From Methylotenera_A sp046598525 (GTDB taxonomy: Bacteria > Pseudomonadota > Gammaproteobacteria > Burkholderiales > Methylophilaceae), in assembly GCA_046598525.1 (NCBI GenBank), contig JBKJIJ010000019.1, positions 1 through 56,544 on the forward strand: a DNA stretch of 56,544 nt, in the 5' to 3' direction. The translations under genes were made by a program, and so were the position numbers. The notes beneath the pieces were generated by a model. That model did not search any database, was not told the DNA's origin, and saw only the letters and a program-made list of their open reading frames with translations. Below are positions 17,744 through 27,216 of the stretch, one piece after another. Within the stretch, counting starts at the first letter, position 1; each line of letters begins with the position of its first letter.

Positions 17744-18133
17744 CTACCAGCTGCTATAAGCCACGCCATTGCTATCTACACCTGCCGCGCCGCTAGTTAT
17801 ATCGTATACGCGATTGGTATTATCTGGCGTGCTAATAATTTGCCAAGTTTCGGCCGTTTCAGAAATAGGGTCATCTGGAATAAAGCGTAAATAGCGCTCA
17901 GCCACCATGGTTTGCAGGGTGGCGGGGTACACGCCTTTATCGGCATGATAATGATCAATCGCTTCGCGCATTTCTTTTAAATTTTGCTTTAACGCGGTTT
18001 CTTTGGTGCGCTGCAAGCCATCAAAATAGCGCGGCATGGCAATGGCAATAATGGTGGCAATCACCGCCATCACCACCATTAGCTCAATAAACGTAAAGCC
18101 TTGGCTATTTTTATTTTGGCTATTACCAATCAC
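17744..18133 (-). CDS. GspG/PilE-like pseudopilin
   Basis: A small type II secretion pseudopilin with the class III leader cleavage site QG-FTFIELMVVMAVIATI, so Glu5 is present, then KQNLKEMREAIDHYHADKGVYP as in GspG. The start is taken as the GTG at 18131-18133, with a GGGGTGG Shine-Dalgarno 6 nt upstream; it overlaps the stop of the upstream gene (TAA at 18123-18125). An ATG at 18148 would add a hydrophobic WCIVIG segment to the leader and is less likely. It is expected to be processed by a prepilin peptidase encoded elsewhere. Confidence 0.82.
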   Translation of the reverse strand: MIGNSQNKNSQGFTFIELMVVMAVIATIIAIAMPRYFDGLQRTKETALKQNLKEMREAIDHYHADKGVYPATLQTMVAERYLRFIPDDPISETAETWQIISTPDNTNRVYDITSGAAGVDSNGVAYSSW

Positions 18134-18614
18134 GATACACCACCCCATTAATGGCAATATCGCTGCTTAACGAATAAACATCATACACATCGGCACCTTC
18201 GCGCGGATAATCGGCATCGCTGGCATAACTGCGTTTGCCCCAAGTATCGGCTGGATTAATGACGCGGTCTGCAGGCTGGTTATTTAATGGGAACAGCGGG
18301 TCAGCAGGAATGCGCCTTATAAAGTACATTTTTTGCTTATTAGGGCTAGAAATATCTTCAATCCCTTCGGCCAAAATTTCCAAATTAGGCGGGTAGCCGC
18401 TATCGCCCACCGCCCTTTTAATTTTGCCTGCATCGGCCGCTGCTTTATAAGCATCAATCGCGGTGCGAATTTGGCGTAAGCTTTGCCTAAGTTCGGTTTC
18501 TTTTTTGCGCTGAATATTTTTCTCTAAATAAGGCGTTGCAACCGCCGCCAGCAAAGCCAGCATGGCGACGGAAAATACCATTTCAATATAAGAAAATCCG
18601 CGCGTTTTATGCAT
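18123..18614 (-). CDS. GspG/PilE-like pseudopilin
   Basis: A 163-residue pseudopilin with a very short leader (MHKTRG) followed by FSYIEMVFSVAMLALLAAVATPYL, keeping Glu5. The region after the helix (KKETELRQSLRQIRTAIDAYKAA) matches the GspG family, but the calcium-site loop common to GspG (a run of Gly and Asp near the C-terminus) is not evident. It follows the secretin after 14 bp and overlaps the next pseudopilin gene. Confidence 0.85.
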   Translation of the reverse strand: MHKTRGFSYIEMVFSVAMLALLAAVATPYLEKNIQRKKETELRQSLRQIRTAIDAYKAAADAGKIKRAVGDSGYPPNLEILAEGIEDISSPNKQKMYFIRRIPADPLFPLNNQPADRVINPADTWGKRSYASDADYPREGADVYDVYSLSSDIAINGVVYRDW

Positions 18615-18628
18615 GCTGTTTTTACACT

Positions 18629-20557
18629 TTATTCACTAGCATTAGCTGGCGGTGTCAGAGAACCGGGCAGCGCGCCGCCGCCTAATGAGAATCCGGACGG
18701 TAATGGGATATTAATATTTTTGGGCGCTTCATCTTTAGATGCTGATATGGCTTGCGCTGGCGCTTTGGGCACAATAAAAGGTGTGCCGCCTTTTGTAAGG
18801 CCCGGTGATGGTGCATTTCTGCCCGCTTGACCATCCGCGCCTGTCCAAATATCGGCTTCATGCGCTTCATAATTTTTGCGTGGGCGAATAATATGCGGCG
18901 TAATGGATAAGATAATTTCAGTCTTACTTTTATTATCACTTTGATTCGAAAACAATTTACCTAACAAAGGAATATCGCCAATGCCAGGGATTTTGTTAAT
19001 GGTTTTTCTATCTTGGTCGTCTATCAAGCCCGCCAAAATTTGCGTTTCGCCATCATGCAAACGCAATTGGGTAGACGCCAAGCGCGTGCCCACTCTAAAC
19101 GCCACGCTTTGGCTGCTGCCAGTGCTGGCCACTACTTGATCGCCAATTGAACCAACATTTAAGTTGATTTTTATCGTGACATCATCGCTTGAGCTAATGG
19201 TTGGCTCTACTTCTAGCTTTAAGCCCGCATCAATATATTGCACCGTTTGCGATGCCACGCCAGTAGATGCCACATTGGCGGTAAATACAGGCACTTTTTC
19301 GCCAATATGTATGCGCGCCGTTTCTCTGTTTTTAACGCGAATTCTAGGATTAGCCAGCAAATTCACATCGCCATCGGTTGCGTTAAACACTAAGCCAGGC
19401 ACACCATTTACCACCAAAGAATTGCCCGAAACTTTTAAATCGCGAATGGTTAAAATGCCGCCAGCTGGCACTGGCAAACTAACGCCTGTGGGCGTATTAA
19501 CGCCTAAATTTTGCAAATAGCTGCGTTTTACTTCTAACACTTGCAGCTCTAACATCACCTCGGCATCGGGCTTATCTTGCGCGTAAATTATTTTTTCGGC
19601 CAAGGCTAAAATCTCTGGCGAATCTTTAATCAGCAGCGTATTCAGTCGCGTATCAATTTCCATATTGCGCATATTCAGCATGGTGCGCAAAATCGTGCTC
19701 ATCTGCTTGGCATCAGCATAATCCAGCGTAAAACTGCGCACACTTAAATCTTTGTAATCGCGCTGATGCAAAATATCGTTTACATAAATAATGGCCGAGT
19801 TTTCGCTTAAAACTTTTTTCTCTAACTGATTGGTTTGCAACAACAAATCCAGTGCATCGTTAAACGCCATGTTTTTAGCAAAAATTGTCGCTTTGGTGTC
19901 GCTGGGCACATCTTTATCTAAAATAAAATTAATTTTGGTGGTTTTGGCTAACGATTCAAAAATCATTTTCAAATTGACATCCCTAAATTCCATGCTAACT
20001 GGCTGATTAAAAACCAATTTTTTATTTAATTTAGCTTTTTGATTAATGGCCTGTTTTGCTAATAATTGCTTGTACAAAGGCAGCGCTTTTTGGTGCTGCG
20101 GATTTTCTAGCAATACCGTTTTTAAGGTTTCCATCGCCATAGCATCGTCAGATGCTAAATTTTCTGGCTCTGTGATATGCATTAATCGCTCGGCTTCAGC
20201 AATCAAGTTTTCATGTTTTTGCGCCATTTCAACTTTGCGCAAACCTTCTGCAGCGCGCAAATTTCCGGGGTCATAGGCATTAAGTTCATTGTAAATTTTA
20301 TTCAACTCAACGTAATCTTCGCGCTGCCAAGCCAGCTCTGCATTGGCTAAAAATGTATAAATCGCTTTATCACGCGCATTCACATTAATAATTTTTTCAG
20401 GCGCTTGCAAGGCATGCGTTGGGTTCTGCAAGCGATTATCAACCTGCTCATCCACCGGCAATTTTGGCGCTGGCGTTTGGCACGCCACAAGCGGCAACAG
20501 CATTAGGCACAGCGTTAATTGTTGCCTAAATGGTTTTAATGGTGGCTGATTCATCAC
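18629..20557 (-). CDS. Secretin, GspD/PilQ-like outer-membrane channel lipoprotein
   Basis: A 642-residue outer-membrane channel subunit. The N-terminus is a lipoprotein signal with lipobox LVAC (Cys26). A TPR-like helical stretch (about 60-190) precedes an N0-type domain (MEFRDVNLKMIFESLAKTTKINFILDKDV), a N1/NolW-like part, and the C-terminal secretin domain with VLLELQVLEVKRS-like, TARIHIGEKVPVFTANV and ILSITPHIIRP. The long TPR-bearing form resembles secretins of MSHA/PilQ-like or unconventional type II systems more than classical GspD. It lies in the middle of the operon. Confidence 0.9.
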   Translation of the reverse strand: MMNQPPLKPFRQQLTLCLMLLPLVACQTPAPKLPVDEQVDNRLQNPTHALQAPEKIINVNARDKAIYTFLANAELAWQREDYVELNKIYNELNAYDPGNLRAAEGLRKVEMAQKHENLIAEAERLMHITEPENLASDDAMAMETLKTVLLENPQHQKALPLYKQLLAKQAINQKAKLNKKLVFNQPVSMEFRDVNLKMIFESLAKTTKINFILDKDVPSDTKATIFAKNMAFNDALDLLLQTNQLEKKVLSENSAIIYVNDILHQRDYKDLSVRSFTLDYADAKQMSTILRTMLNMRNMEIDTRLNTLLIKDSPEILALAEKIIYAQDKPDAEVMLELQVLEVKRSYLQNLGVNTPTGVSLPVPAGGILTIRDLKVSGNSLVVNGVPGLVFNATDGDVNLLANPRIRVKNRETARIHIGEKVPVFTANVASTGVASQTVQYIDAGLKLEVEPTISSSDDVTIKINLNVGSIGDQVVASTGSSQSVAFRVGTRLASTQLRLHDGETQILAGLIDDQDRKTINKIPGIGDIPLLGKLFSNQSDNKSKTEIILSITPHIIRPRKNYEAHEADIWTGADGQAGRNAPSPGLTKGGTPFIVPKAPAQAISASKDEAPKNINIPLPSGFSLGGGALPGSLTPPANASE

Positions 20558-20591
20558 ATGACTTTCTTCATTTATGGGCTTAATTGTGGTC

Positions 20592-21122
20592 TTAATTTAT
20601 TGTCGATGCCGTTAAGGTTTGTACTTGTTGCAGTGGCTGATACAAAAATTGCACTTGCACACCTGTTTCCGATTCTGTAATCGCTTGCACAAGGTATTGC
20701 CCTAATAAAACATCACCCGTTTGGATGAGCGTAACTTCATTACGAATATTAAGCAGCACGCCCTTGCTATCACCTGTATTGATGCGGCCTAAATATTGAA
20801 ACGGCAGCGGTGGGGCAACAAGTGGCGGCGCCTTAAAAGCTGGCTGAATTTTCTTTGTAGCGGCAGCTTGAATCGGCTGTTTAGGCACAGCAAATAAATC
20901 CAATTGGCTTTGCACAGATTGCCTTGCCGATAATGTTAGCGGCTGAGCATTATTGATTATTGGTGCTAATGATTGCTGTTGAGCTTGTTGCAAAGAAAGT
21001 ACGCGCGTTGGCAATACCACTTCTGTATTATTTTTGTGCGATTTATCTTGCTGATAAGTGTGCCAGCTTAAACCAAGCGTAATCAGCAATGCCGCCCAAA
21101 TTAAAATGGATTGGCGCGTCAT
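20592..21122 (-). CDS. GspC/PilP-like inner-membrane protein
   Basis: A 176-residue protein with one N-terminal membrane anchor (ILIWAALLITLGLSWHTY), a Pro/Gln-rich linker, and a C-terminal small beta domain (PFQYLGRINTGDSKGVLLNIRNEVTLIQTGDVLLGQYLVQAITE) reminiscent of the HR domain of GspC/PilP, which contacts the secretin. Its start overlaps the upstream gene by 4 bp (ATGA). Family assignment is by context and domain order, not by close similarity. Confidence 0.65.
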   Translation of the reverse strand: MTRQSILIWAALLITLGLSWHTYQQDKSHKNNTEVVLPTRVLSLQQAQQQSLAPIINNAQPLTLSARQSVQSQLDLFAVPKQPIQAAATKKIQPAFKAPPLVAPPLPFQYLGRINTGDSKGVLLNIRNEVTLIQTGDVLLGQYLVQAITESETGVQVQFLYQPLQQVQTLTASTIN

Positions 21123-21664
21123 ATGGCCACCTTTGCAAAGTAAAAAATCAGCTGAATGCGCGCTTCAACAATTTCATCCAACACGCTTTCGCGATTCAAT
21201 TGCAAACTTTCAATCGCCACAAAAGGCATTTGCGTGAGGATATCATTGAGCAGCTGGTGAATTTCTGGGTAGCTGGCAAACACGCTAAAAGTTAGCATAT
21301 AGCGGCTTAAAGGCGCGTCGTTATTGGCCTCTGTTTTGTAGCTCACTTCATCCAATTGCAATTGATGCTGCGCCACCAATGCCATTAAGTCATCCACTTT
21401 GCTGGCACGCTGCGCTAATGCTGGAAATTGGCTTACATAATTATCCAAATGATTGGCTTGGCTGCTTGGCTTATGTAATTGTGTTGCAAGGTTTGCTTGC
21501 TGCTTAAGCGCTTGCAGCCTATTTATCTGTGGATTAACCATCAAACAATAGCCAAAAATGGCCAGCGCTATTAAGCCAAGCGCCAGCCAAGCCACACGGC
21601 TCATACTGTTGTTAAGGCGATAAAGCGACCATTTAAACGTTTGTGCAAGCGCGTTTTGCATCAT
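21119..21664 (-). CDS. GspM/PilO-like inner-membrane assembly protein
   Basis: About 181 residues with a single N-terminal membrane helix (VAWLALGLIALAIFGYCLMV), a coiled-coil stretch (NRLQALKQQANLATQL) and a ferredoxin-like C-terminal domain (RYMLTFSVFASYPEIHQLLNDILTQMPFVAIESLQLNRE) as in PilO and GspM. It should form the inner-membrane platform with the L/PilN-like and C/PilP-like neighbours. The ATG at 21664 overlaps the stop of the preceding gene (ATGA), which supports this start over an in-frame TTG at 21670. Confidence 0.7.
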   Translation of the reverse strand: MMQNALAQTFKWSLYRLNNSMSRVAWLALGLIALAIFGYCLMVNPQINRLQALKQQANLATQLHKPSSQANHLDNYVSQFPALAQRASKVDDLMALVAQHQLQLDEVSYKTEANNDAPLSRYMLTFSVFASYPEIHQLLNDILTQMPFVAIESLQLNRESVLDEIVEARIQLIFYFAKVAI

Positions 21665-22959
21665 CGCCAACCTATATTCAATTCAAACACATAAATTAAA
21701 TTGGCCGCTTCTTGCTCTACATGCTGGCTTAGCAAAACGGCATCGCTAAAAGCGGGGTTGGTGCGCAAATCGTTAAGCAGCTGCGTAATATCGCTAAACG
21801 CAGCCGCCTCACCTTTTAGCTTAATCTCAGCGCGGTCTTTATTGGGGCTAATATTGGTTAGCTCAATATGCGGATTTTGGCTTTTAATATTCTCTAAAGC
21901 CGCTAGCATGGCCAACCAAGGCGTGTTTAAATTTTTCTGTGCCTTATTTAAATTCAGATTTAAAGACTGATTTTCTTGCTGAACATTAACCTGCTGATTT
22001 TTTTGATTGGTTAGCGCTATTGCATTCAAAGGCTGTGTTTGTTGATTGATTAAGCTAGTCTTTGCTTGGTCTACATCAAGCTTAATTTGCTGATATTGCT
22101 GCCATAACGTTAGCAAAGCAAACAAACTAGACAATAGTAATAGCCAAGCCCACAAACTAGGGCGCTGGTGAGGTTTGCTATCAAAATTAAGTGCATTAGC
22201 AGGCACAGGCAAGCTGGCCAACCAAGCGGCATGCGGCATAGAACGGCTAACTGGCTGCATTAATTTTTGGCGGCTGCTAATGTCATCGTGCCAAATTTTA
22301 TTTAAGCCAGCCGATACATAAGTGGCAATTTTATTGGGCTGCTCTGCCGCGGGCACATGCATTAAGCTGCGGTTAATTAACTGTTCGGCCTGTTGATATT
22401 CTTGATTGTGCGCTGGCACATCCACCAGCACTTGCTGCCAATTGCCTTGCTTAATTTGGCACAACGTTAGGCGCGCTGGCTCAGCCACTAGCATCCAAGC
22501 GTTTTCATGCTCATTTAACAAAAACAGCAAAGGCGTGATGGTATTAATTTTAAAATTGAATTGTTTAGCGCAGGCGTCCAGCTGCTCACAAAGCGTCTCA
22601 TCAATGGCAGCCGCCAGCACATTTTCGCCATATGTTTGCAAGCGCACTTTAATGCGCCAATTATCAGCAACGGCGCCATATTGCTGGCGAAACGCATGTT
22701 GCGCGATGGCTTGCCAATCTTGTTGGCGGTAAATGCCATCGCGCCAAGGCAATACCAAATAACGCACAAACGTATTCGATAAAACAACTTGCAGCGACTT
22801 TCCTTTTATTAAGTGCGCGTTTGCTGCCAAAATAGTACTTAAATCAGATAACTTAAAATCGCTGTCGCTTAGCATTTGCGGGCTGGCGTCAGAATGCTGC
22901 AAAGCAAGGTCTTGCTGGCACAAGGCTAAAGTGATATTTGGATTAAATAAATTAAACAT
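21661..22959 (-). CDS. GspL/PilM-PilN-like inner-membrane platform protein
   Basis: A 432-residue protein with a cytoplasmic N-terminal half that reads like a degenerate actin-like PilM/GspL domain (SLQVVLSNTFVRYLVLPWRD) and one membrane helix around residues 268-285 (SLWAWLLLLSSLFALLTLW). A periplasmic PilN-like domain follows (NPHIELTNISPNKDRAEIKLKGEAAAF). In classical systems this role links the GspE ATPase to the rest of the machine. It overlaps gspE by 8 bp. Overall similarity to named families is low. Confidence 0.7.
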   Translation of the reverse strand: MFNLFNPNITLALCQQDLALQHSDASPQMLSDSDFKLSDLSTILAANAHLIKGKSLQVVLSNTFVRYLVLPWRDGIYRQQDWQAIAQHAFRQQYGAVADNWRIKVRLQTYGENVLAAAIDETLCEQLDACAKQFNFKINTITPLLFLLNEHENAWMLVAEPARLTLCQIKQGNWQQVLVDVPAHNQEYQQAEQLINRSLMHVPAAEQPNKIATYVSAGLNKIWHDDISSRQKLMQPVSRSMPHAAWLASLPVPANALNFDSKPHQRPSLWAWLLLLSSLFALLTLWQQYQQIKLDVDQAKTSLINQQTQPLNAIALTNQKNQQVNVQQENQSLNLNLNKAQKNLNTPWLAMLAALENIKSQNPHIELTNISPNKDRAEIKLKGEAAAFSDITQLLNDLRTNPAFSDAVLLSQHVEQEAANLIYVFELNIGWR

Positions 22960-24628
22960 TTGGCGCCACCCGTTGCACTTCTTCTAGTGTAGTTTCGCCT
23001 GCAAAAGCGGCTTGGCAAGCGGCCTCATGCAAAAACTGCGTGCCTTTTTTTTGTGCTAATTCTTTAATTTGGCGGATGGATGCGCGGTTGGCGATTAATT
23101 CACGCAACTCGTCATCCAGCAATAATATTTCGGCCACAGCACGGCGGCCTTTATAGCCTGTGCCACGGCAGGCGCCGCAACCATTGCCACGTTTTAGGGT
23201 GGCATCATTAGGAATAGTAATGTTTTTGCACAGCGATGGCGTTGCTAAAGCCGCATCCACACTCACTGGCTGCGCGCAATGTTTACACACCGTGCGCAAT
23301 AGGCGCTGCGCCACCACAATATTAAGCGCCGATACAAAACTATACGCATCCACGCCCATATTTAAAAAGCGGCCGATCACATCAAACGCATTGTTGGCAT
23401 GCACGGTGGTAAAAACCAAATGCCCCGTTAAGGCTGATTGCACGGCAATTTGTGCGGTTTCGGCATCGCGAATTTCGCCCACCATTATTTTGTCAGGGTC
23501 ATGCCGCAGAATTGAGCGTAAACCGCGCGCAAAAGTAAGGCCTTTTTTCTCATTAACCGGTATTTGCAGAACGCCTGCCAACTGGTATTCCACAGGGTCT
23601 TCAATGGTAATAATTTTGTCATCGCCATGATTAATTTCGCTAATGGCGGCGTACAAAGTGGTGGTTTTGCCGCTACCTGTGGGGCCAGTCACCAGCACCA
23701 TGCCATAAGGCATGGCAAATTGTTCGCGCATTGTCGCCATGGTGTGTGCGTTAAAACCCAGTACATCTAAGCGCAAACCAGAGGCTTTATCCGCCAAAGA
23801 TTTCTTATCCAAAATACGAATCACCACATCTTCGCCATGAATGCTGGGCATAATGGACACGCGAAAATCCACATCGCGTCCGCGATAAATAGAGCGAAAT
23901 CGCCCATCTTGCGGCACGCGTTGCTCCGTAATATCCAGCTCGGCAATCACTTTTATGCGCGAAACCACTTGCTCTGCCAGTTGCATATCACTAATAGCAC
24001 CCACTTGGCTTAACACGCCATCTAAGCGATATTTAATCACCAGCCCATTGGGCGATGTTTCTAAATGAATATCGCTGGCCTCTGCTTTTAGCGCGTCATA
24101 CAAGGTAGAGCGCACTAGCTTAATCACAGGGCTGGCATCGTTTTCTATGCTATTTAGCGATAATTCTTCGGCAATATCCGCTTCATTTGCACCGCTCGCA
24201 ACAAAGCCTATTGCGGTGTGAACCGTGCGCGTTTCTTCCTCCATCTTAGCCAAATAGGCCGCAATATCGGCGTGATGTGCTAATTTTGTGCTAAAAGCCA
24301 CGCCAATACGCTGTGCCGCCCACGATTGCAAACTTTGGTTATAAATATCCGCAAACACAAAAATATAAGCGTCATTTGCATCGCGCAAAAGCACGCATTC
24401 CTTTTGCAGCGATTCTGAAAATGAAATCAGCGAAAATGCAGGTTGCAAAGCCAGCATTTGTGAAAAACTAATTGGCGCATAAGCCACGCTATTGGCCAAT
24501 GCAAGGGTAAATTGTTCGGCATTAAGCTGGCTAGTTTGCTGCAAAGCCTCAATCGGGCGCTGGCCATTTATTTTGGCCAGTTTAGATGCCTGAATCAGCA
24601 AGCTATTTAGATTTTGCGCATTAATCAT
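22952..24628 (-). CDS. gspE: GspE/PilB-type secretion ATPase
   Basis: A 558-residue ATPase that drives pseudopilus assembly. It has the N-terminal GspE/PilB domain (about 1-160), Walker A GPTGSGKT (315-322), the Asp box (TIEDPVEY, 341-348), Walker B DPDKIMVGEIRD (377-388), and the His box TGHLVFTTVHAN (401-412). A tetracysteine zinc site (CKHC at 448-451 and CGAC near 484) is present. All catalytic elements look intact. The number of neighbours shared with pili makes GspE versus PilB ambiguous, but the nearby GspG favours type II secretion. Confidence 0.93.
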   Translation of the reverse strand: MINAQNLNSLLIQASKLAKINGQRPIEALQQTSQLNAEQFTLALANSVAYAPISFSQMLALQPAFSLISFSESLQKECVLLRDANDAYIFVFADIYNQSLQSWAAQRIGVAFSTKLAHHADIAAYLAKMEEETRTVHTAIGFVASGANEADIAEELSLNSIENDASPVIKLVRSTLYDALKAEASDIHLETSPNGLVIKYRLDGVLSQVGAISDMQLAEQVVSRIKVIAELDITEQRVPQDGRFRSIYRGRDVDFRVSIMPSIHGEDVVIRILDKKSLADKASGLRLDVLGFNAHTMATMREQFAMPYGMVLVTGPTGSGKTTTLYAAISEINHGDDKIITIEDPVEYQLAGVLQIPVNEKKGLTFARGLRSILRHDPDKIMVGEIRDAETAQIAVQSALTGHLVFTTVHANNAFDVIGRFLNMGVDAYSFVSALNIVVAQRLLRTVCKHCAQPVSVDAALATPSLCKNITIPNDATLKRGNGCGACRGTGYKGRRAVAEILLLDDELRELIANRASIRQIKELAQKKGTQFLHEAACQAAFAGETTLEEVQRVAPNV

Positions 24629-24656
24629 CAGCCGTCACCATCTTTAAGTGCCACTT

Positions 24657-25850
24657 TCACTCAATGCCGCTAGCTAATTCAAAAATCGGCATATACATCA
24701 TCATCACAATGCCGCCAATTAATAAGCCAATCAACGCCATTAAAGTTGGCTCAAAAATCTTGGTGAATCGGTCTACCCAGCGCAGCATTTCATCTTCATG
24801 AAAACTGGCCGCGCGTTCCATCATTTTATCTAGCGTACCGGTTTTTTCGCCCACATTAAATAAGCGCAGCGCTACTGGCGTGGTTAAATGCGCCTGCTGC
24901 AATGCTTGCGAAAATGGCTGGCCTTCGGCAATGGCTTTTTTGGCCTGCTGCAAATTGTTTCTTAAGCCCGCGCCCAATAAACTATCCACCATGCTTAAAC
25001 CGCTGGTAACAGGAATGCCGCTTTTTAATAGCATAGAAAACGTGCGGTAAAAGCGCGACAAATGATAAACCCTGACTTTTTCGCCCACAAAAGGCAGCTG
25101 GCATAATCTTTCATACAACTTTGCGCGCATTTCGGGGCGCGCTAAAACAGCTATTAAAAAAACCATTAGCCCAAGCACTAGCAACAATAAATACAAGCCG
25201 TATTGTTGCGAAAACTTGCCTATATCCAGCAATAATTGGGTGCTGGTTGATACCTCATTAATTTGCGTTTCATAGATTTTGCTAAATTTTGGAATCACAT
25301 ACACCATTAAAAACAGTAGCACCGCCAGCCCAAAACTCACCACAATGGCCGGGTAAATCGATGCGCTGACAATGCGCTTTTTAAGCAAATCCACATTCTC
25401 TAAATATTGGCTATATCGCATCAATGCCTCAGCCAAATCGCCTGTGGTTTCGGCCGCGCTAATGGTGGCGGTAAATAAGCTGGGGAACACATTGGCTTGC
25501 AACATAAACGCCTGCGAAAGCGTTTTTCCTTCGCTAACGGCGTTGAATAATCCTTGCAGAATATGCTTATTATTGGCGTGCGTTTCTTTGGCAATTAGCG
25601 TTTCTATTACCTCTAAAACCGATAGCCCAGCCTCAAACAGTACGCGGAATTCTTGGCAAAATAAAATGAGCGGAAATGGCTTGGTTTGCTGAAAATTTTT
25701 TAAACTAAAAGTAGATGGCGGCTGTATATTTAATACCGTCAATCCTTGCGATTCGGCTAATTTTCGCGCTTCCAGCACTGATTCCGCATCAATCTCAAAT
25801 TGATAAGGTGGCTGCCCATCTTGTAATACGCGCAATTGAAATTGCATCAT
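24657..25850 (-). CDS. gspF: GspF/PilC-type inner-membrane protein
   Basis: A polytopic inner-membrane platform protein, about 397 residues, with two repeated helical GspF domains (for example FCQEFRVLFEAGLSVLEVIETL and LSRFYRTFSMLLKSGIPVTSGLSMVDSLL). Three long hydrophobic segments lie near residues 170, 215 and 375. The start ATG (25848-25850) follows the gspG stop in a TGATG arrangement. A beta-rich N-terminal region (MMQFQLRVLQDGQPPYQFEID) is typical of the T2SS branch. Confidence 0.93.
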   Translation of the reverse strand: MMQFQLRVLQDGQPPYQFEIDAESVLEARKLAESQGLTVLNIQPPSTFSLKNFQQTKPFPLILFCQEFRVLFEAGLSVLEVIETLIAKETHANNKHILQGLFNAVSEGKTLSQAFMLQANVFPSLFTATISAAETTGDLAEALMRYSQYLENVDLLKKRIVSASIYPAIVVSFGLAVLLFLMVYVIPKFSKIYETQINEVSTSTQLLLDIGKFSQQYGLYLLLLVLGLMVFLIAVLARPEMRAKLYERLCQLPFVGEKVRVYHLSRFYRTFSMLLKSGIPVTSGLSMVDSLLGAGLRNNLQQAKKAIAEGQPFSQALQQAHLTTPVALRLFNVGEKTGTLDKMMERAASFHEDEMLRWVDRFTKIFEPTLMALIGLLIGGIVMMMYMPIFELASGIE

Positions 25851-26263
25851 CAATTCACAATATCGGCATTTTCATCGTCACCGCCAGGCTTGGCATCCGC
25901 GCCTAAAGACAACAAATCAAACTCGGCTTTTTCACCTGGAATACGATAAATATAGGGTTGATTCCAAGGGTCGCTTGGAATATCTTTTTGCAAATAAGGG
26001 CCGCGCCATTTTCTGGCAGTGACTGGCGGCGCCATTAATGCCATTAAGCCTGTAGCTTGGTCTGGGTAAGCGCCGTTATCTAGTCGATACACATCAAGCG
26101 CTTTTTTAATCGAATCAATTTGCGCTTTGGCGGCTTTAACTTCTGATTGGCTTAATTGATTAAAATATTTTGGCCCAACATAGCTAACTAGTAGGCCAAT
26201 AATAACCATTACCACTAATAATTCTATTAACGTAAAACCATGATTTTTATAGATACTTTTCAT
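25850..26263 (-). CDS. gspG: Major pseudopilin GspG
   Basis: A 137-residue major pseudopilin. The class III leader MKSIYKNHG is followed by FTLIELLVVMVIIGLLVSYVGPKYF with Glu5, then the GspG signature KAQIDSIKKALDVYRLDNGAYPDQATGLMAL and a C-terminal GADAKPGGDDENADIVN calcium-binding loop. The sequence is a textbook T2SS GspG, unlike the two more divergent pseudopilins at the end of the operon. It is the first gene of the ten-gene operon; the promoter must lie in 26264-26354. Confidence 0.95.
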   Translation of the reverse strand: MKSIYKNHGFTLIELLVVMVIIGLLVSYVGPKYFNQLSQSEVKAAKAQIDSIKKALDVYRLDNGAYPDQATGLMALMAPPVTARKWRGPYLQKDIPSDPWNQPYIYRIPGEKAEFDLLSLGADAKPGGDDENADIVN

Positions 26264-26354
26264 GTTTTAATCACTTTATTGTAAATAATCTTTATTGGTT
26301 ATAAGTGTTAACAAATTTATAGTTAAGGTGAATATACACAAAATTAAACAGCAT

Positions 26355-26383
26355 AAAAAAACCTCAGTTGACTGAGGTTTTTT
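26355..26383 (-). terminator. Rho-independent terminator of the HbpS-like gene
   Basis: An inverted repeat AAAAAACCTCAGT / ACTGAGGTTTTTT with a 2-nt TG loop centre, A run before and T run after. It lies 12 bp past the stop of the HbpS-like gene (26396) and separates it from gspG. It could act in both directions. Confidence 0.9.
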
Positions 26384-26395
26384 TAAAAAGCTATT

Positions 26396-27136
26396 TTACA
26401 AAGTGGTAAAACCAAAGCTGGCGTTATCAATTGCGCTGTCGTCACTAGTACAAGATGGGTGGTCGCCCAATGCTTGAAATTGCGTATCTAAATCCAATAA
26501 TTCAAAGTTTTTAGGTGATGTGGTATCTAAACCTAAAGCCTCACGCACTTTCCATGCAAACGCATGATCGGTGCAAGATGTATCGCCAGACACGCCAATT
26601 GCGCCCACTTTAACGCCACCTTTGTACACGGCTAAACCGCCACCAAATACGTTAACACCGCCCACGCGTTTGCCACGTAATGGGTCACGATTGGTGCCAT
26701 AAAAGCTAGGGTTACCGCTGTAAGCCGCTTGCGCATCTACTGGGTTAGATTCTTGCAAACCAAACAAGCTGCCGCCTGGTTGTACCGCGGCGTACAAAGC
26801 GCCTGTTGAAATTGAAACGCCATTTAAACTAAAGGCATTGGATGTATTGGCCTTTTGTGCCGAAATAACACGGCTACCTAACCACTCGCTGCGGCTGGCC
26901 AGCGCACCTTTGTCGCCAGTGGTTGTCACTTCGCACACTTTGCCTGTTTCATCCACAAACGTTACCCACATATTTAACCCAAAGCCGCCAGTATTACCAG
27001 CAGCAAGCACATTGTTTGCCGCGCTGCTTAATGCATTGTATGAGATATCGTTACATGCTGCATTGGCTGCTCCACTGGCTAAAAAGCCAGCCGTTGTTAG
27101 CACTATTGCCATCAAATTTGTTTGCTTTGTATGCAT
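26396..27136 (-). CDS. Exported HbpS/GlcG-like heme-binding family protein
   Basis: A 246-residue protein with a signal peptide (cleavage after ASGAANA) and a DUF336/HbpS-GlcG type domain. The domain contains LGSRVISAQKANTSNAFSLNG, GALYAAVQPGGSLFGLQESNP and RVGGVNVFGGGLAVYKGGVKVGAIGVSGDTSCTDHAFAWKVRE. In this family the domain binds heme or is found as an uncharacterised exported protein near PQQ alcohol dehydrogenase genes. Three Cys residues (mature start, CEVTT and TSCTD) remain. The SD AAGGGG lies about 7 nt before the ATG. A palindrome near -90 to -125 (27226-27260) also occurs upstream of the peroxidase gene. Confidence 0.88.
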   Translation of the reverse strand: MHTKQTNLMAIVLTTAGFLASGAANAACNDISYNALSSAANNVLAAGNTGGFGLNMWVTFVDETGKVCEVTTTGDKGALASRSEWLGSRVISAQKANTSNAFSLNGVSISTGALYAAVQPGGSLFGLQESNPVDAQAAYSGNPSFYGTNRDPLRGKRVGGVNVFGGGLAVYKGGVKVGAIGVSGDTSCTDHAFAWKVREALGLDTTSPKNFELLDLDTQFQALGDHPSCTSDDSAIDNASFGFTTL

Positions 27137-27216
27137 TGTCTACCCCTTAAATTGTATTCAGTGATGTACGCAAAAAGTTGAAATGTAAAAAATTGTTACA
27201 TATAGATTTTAAAGGC

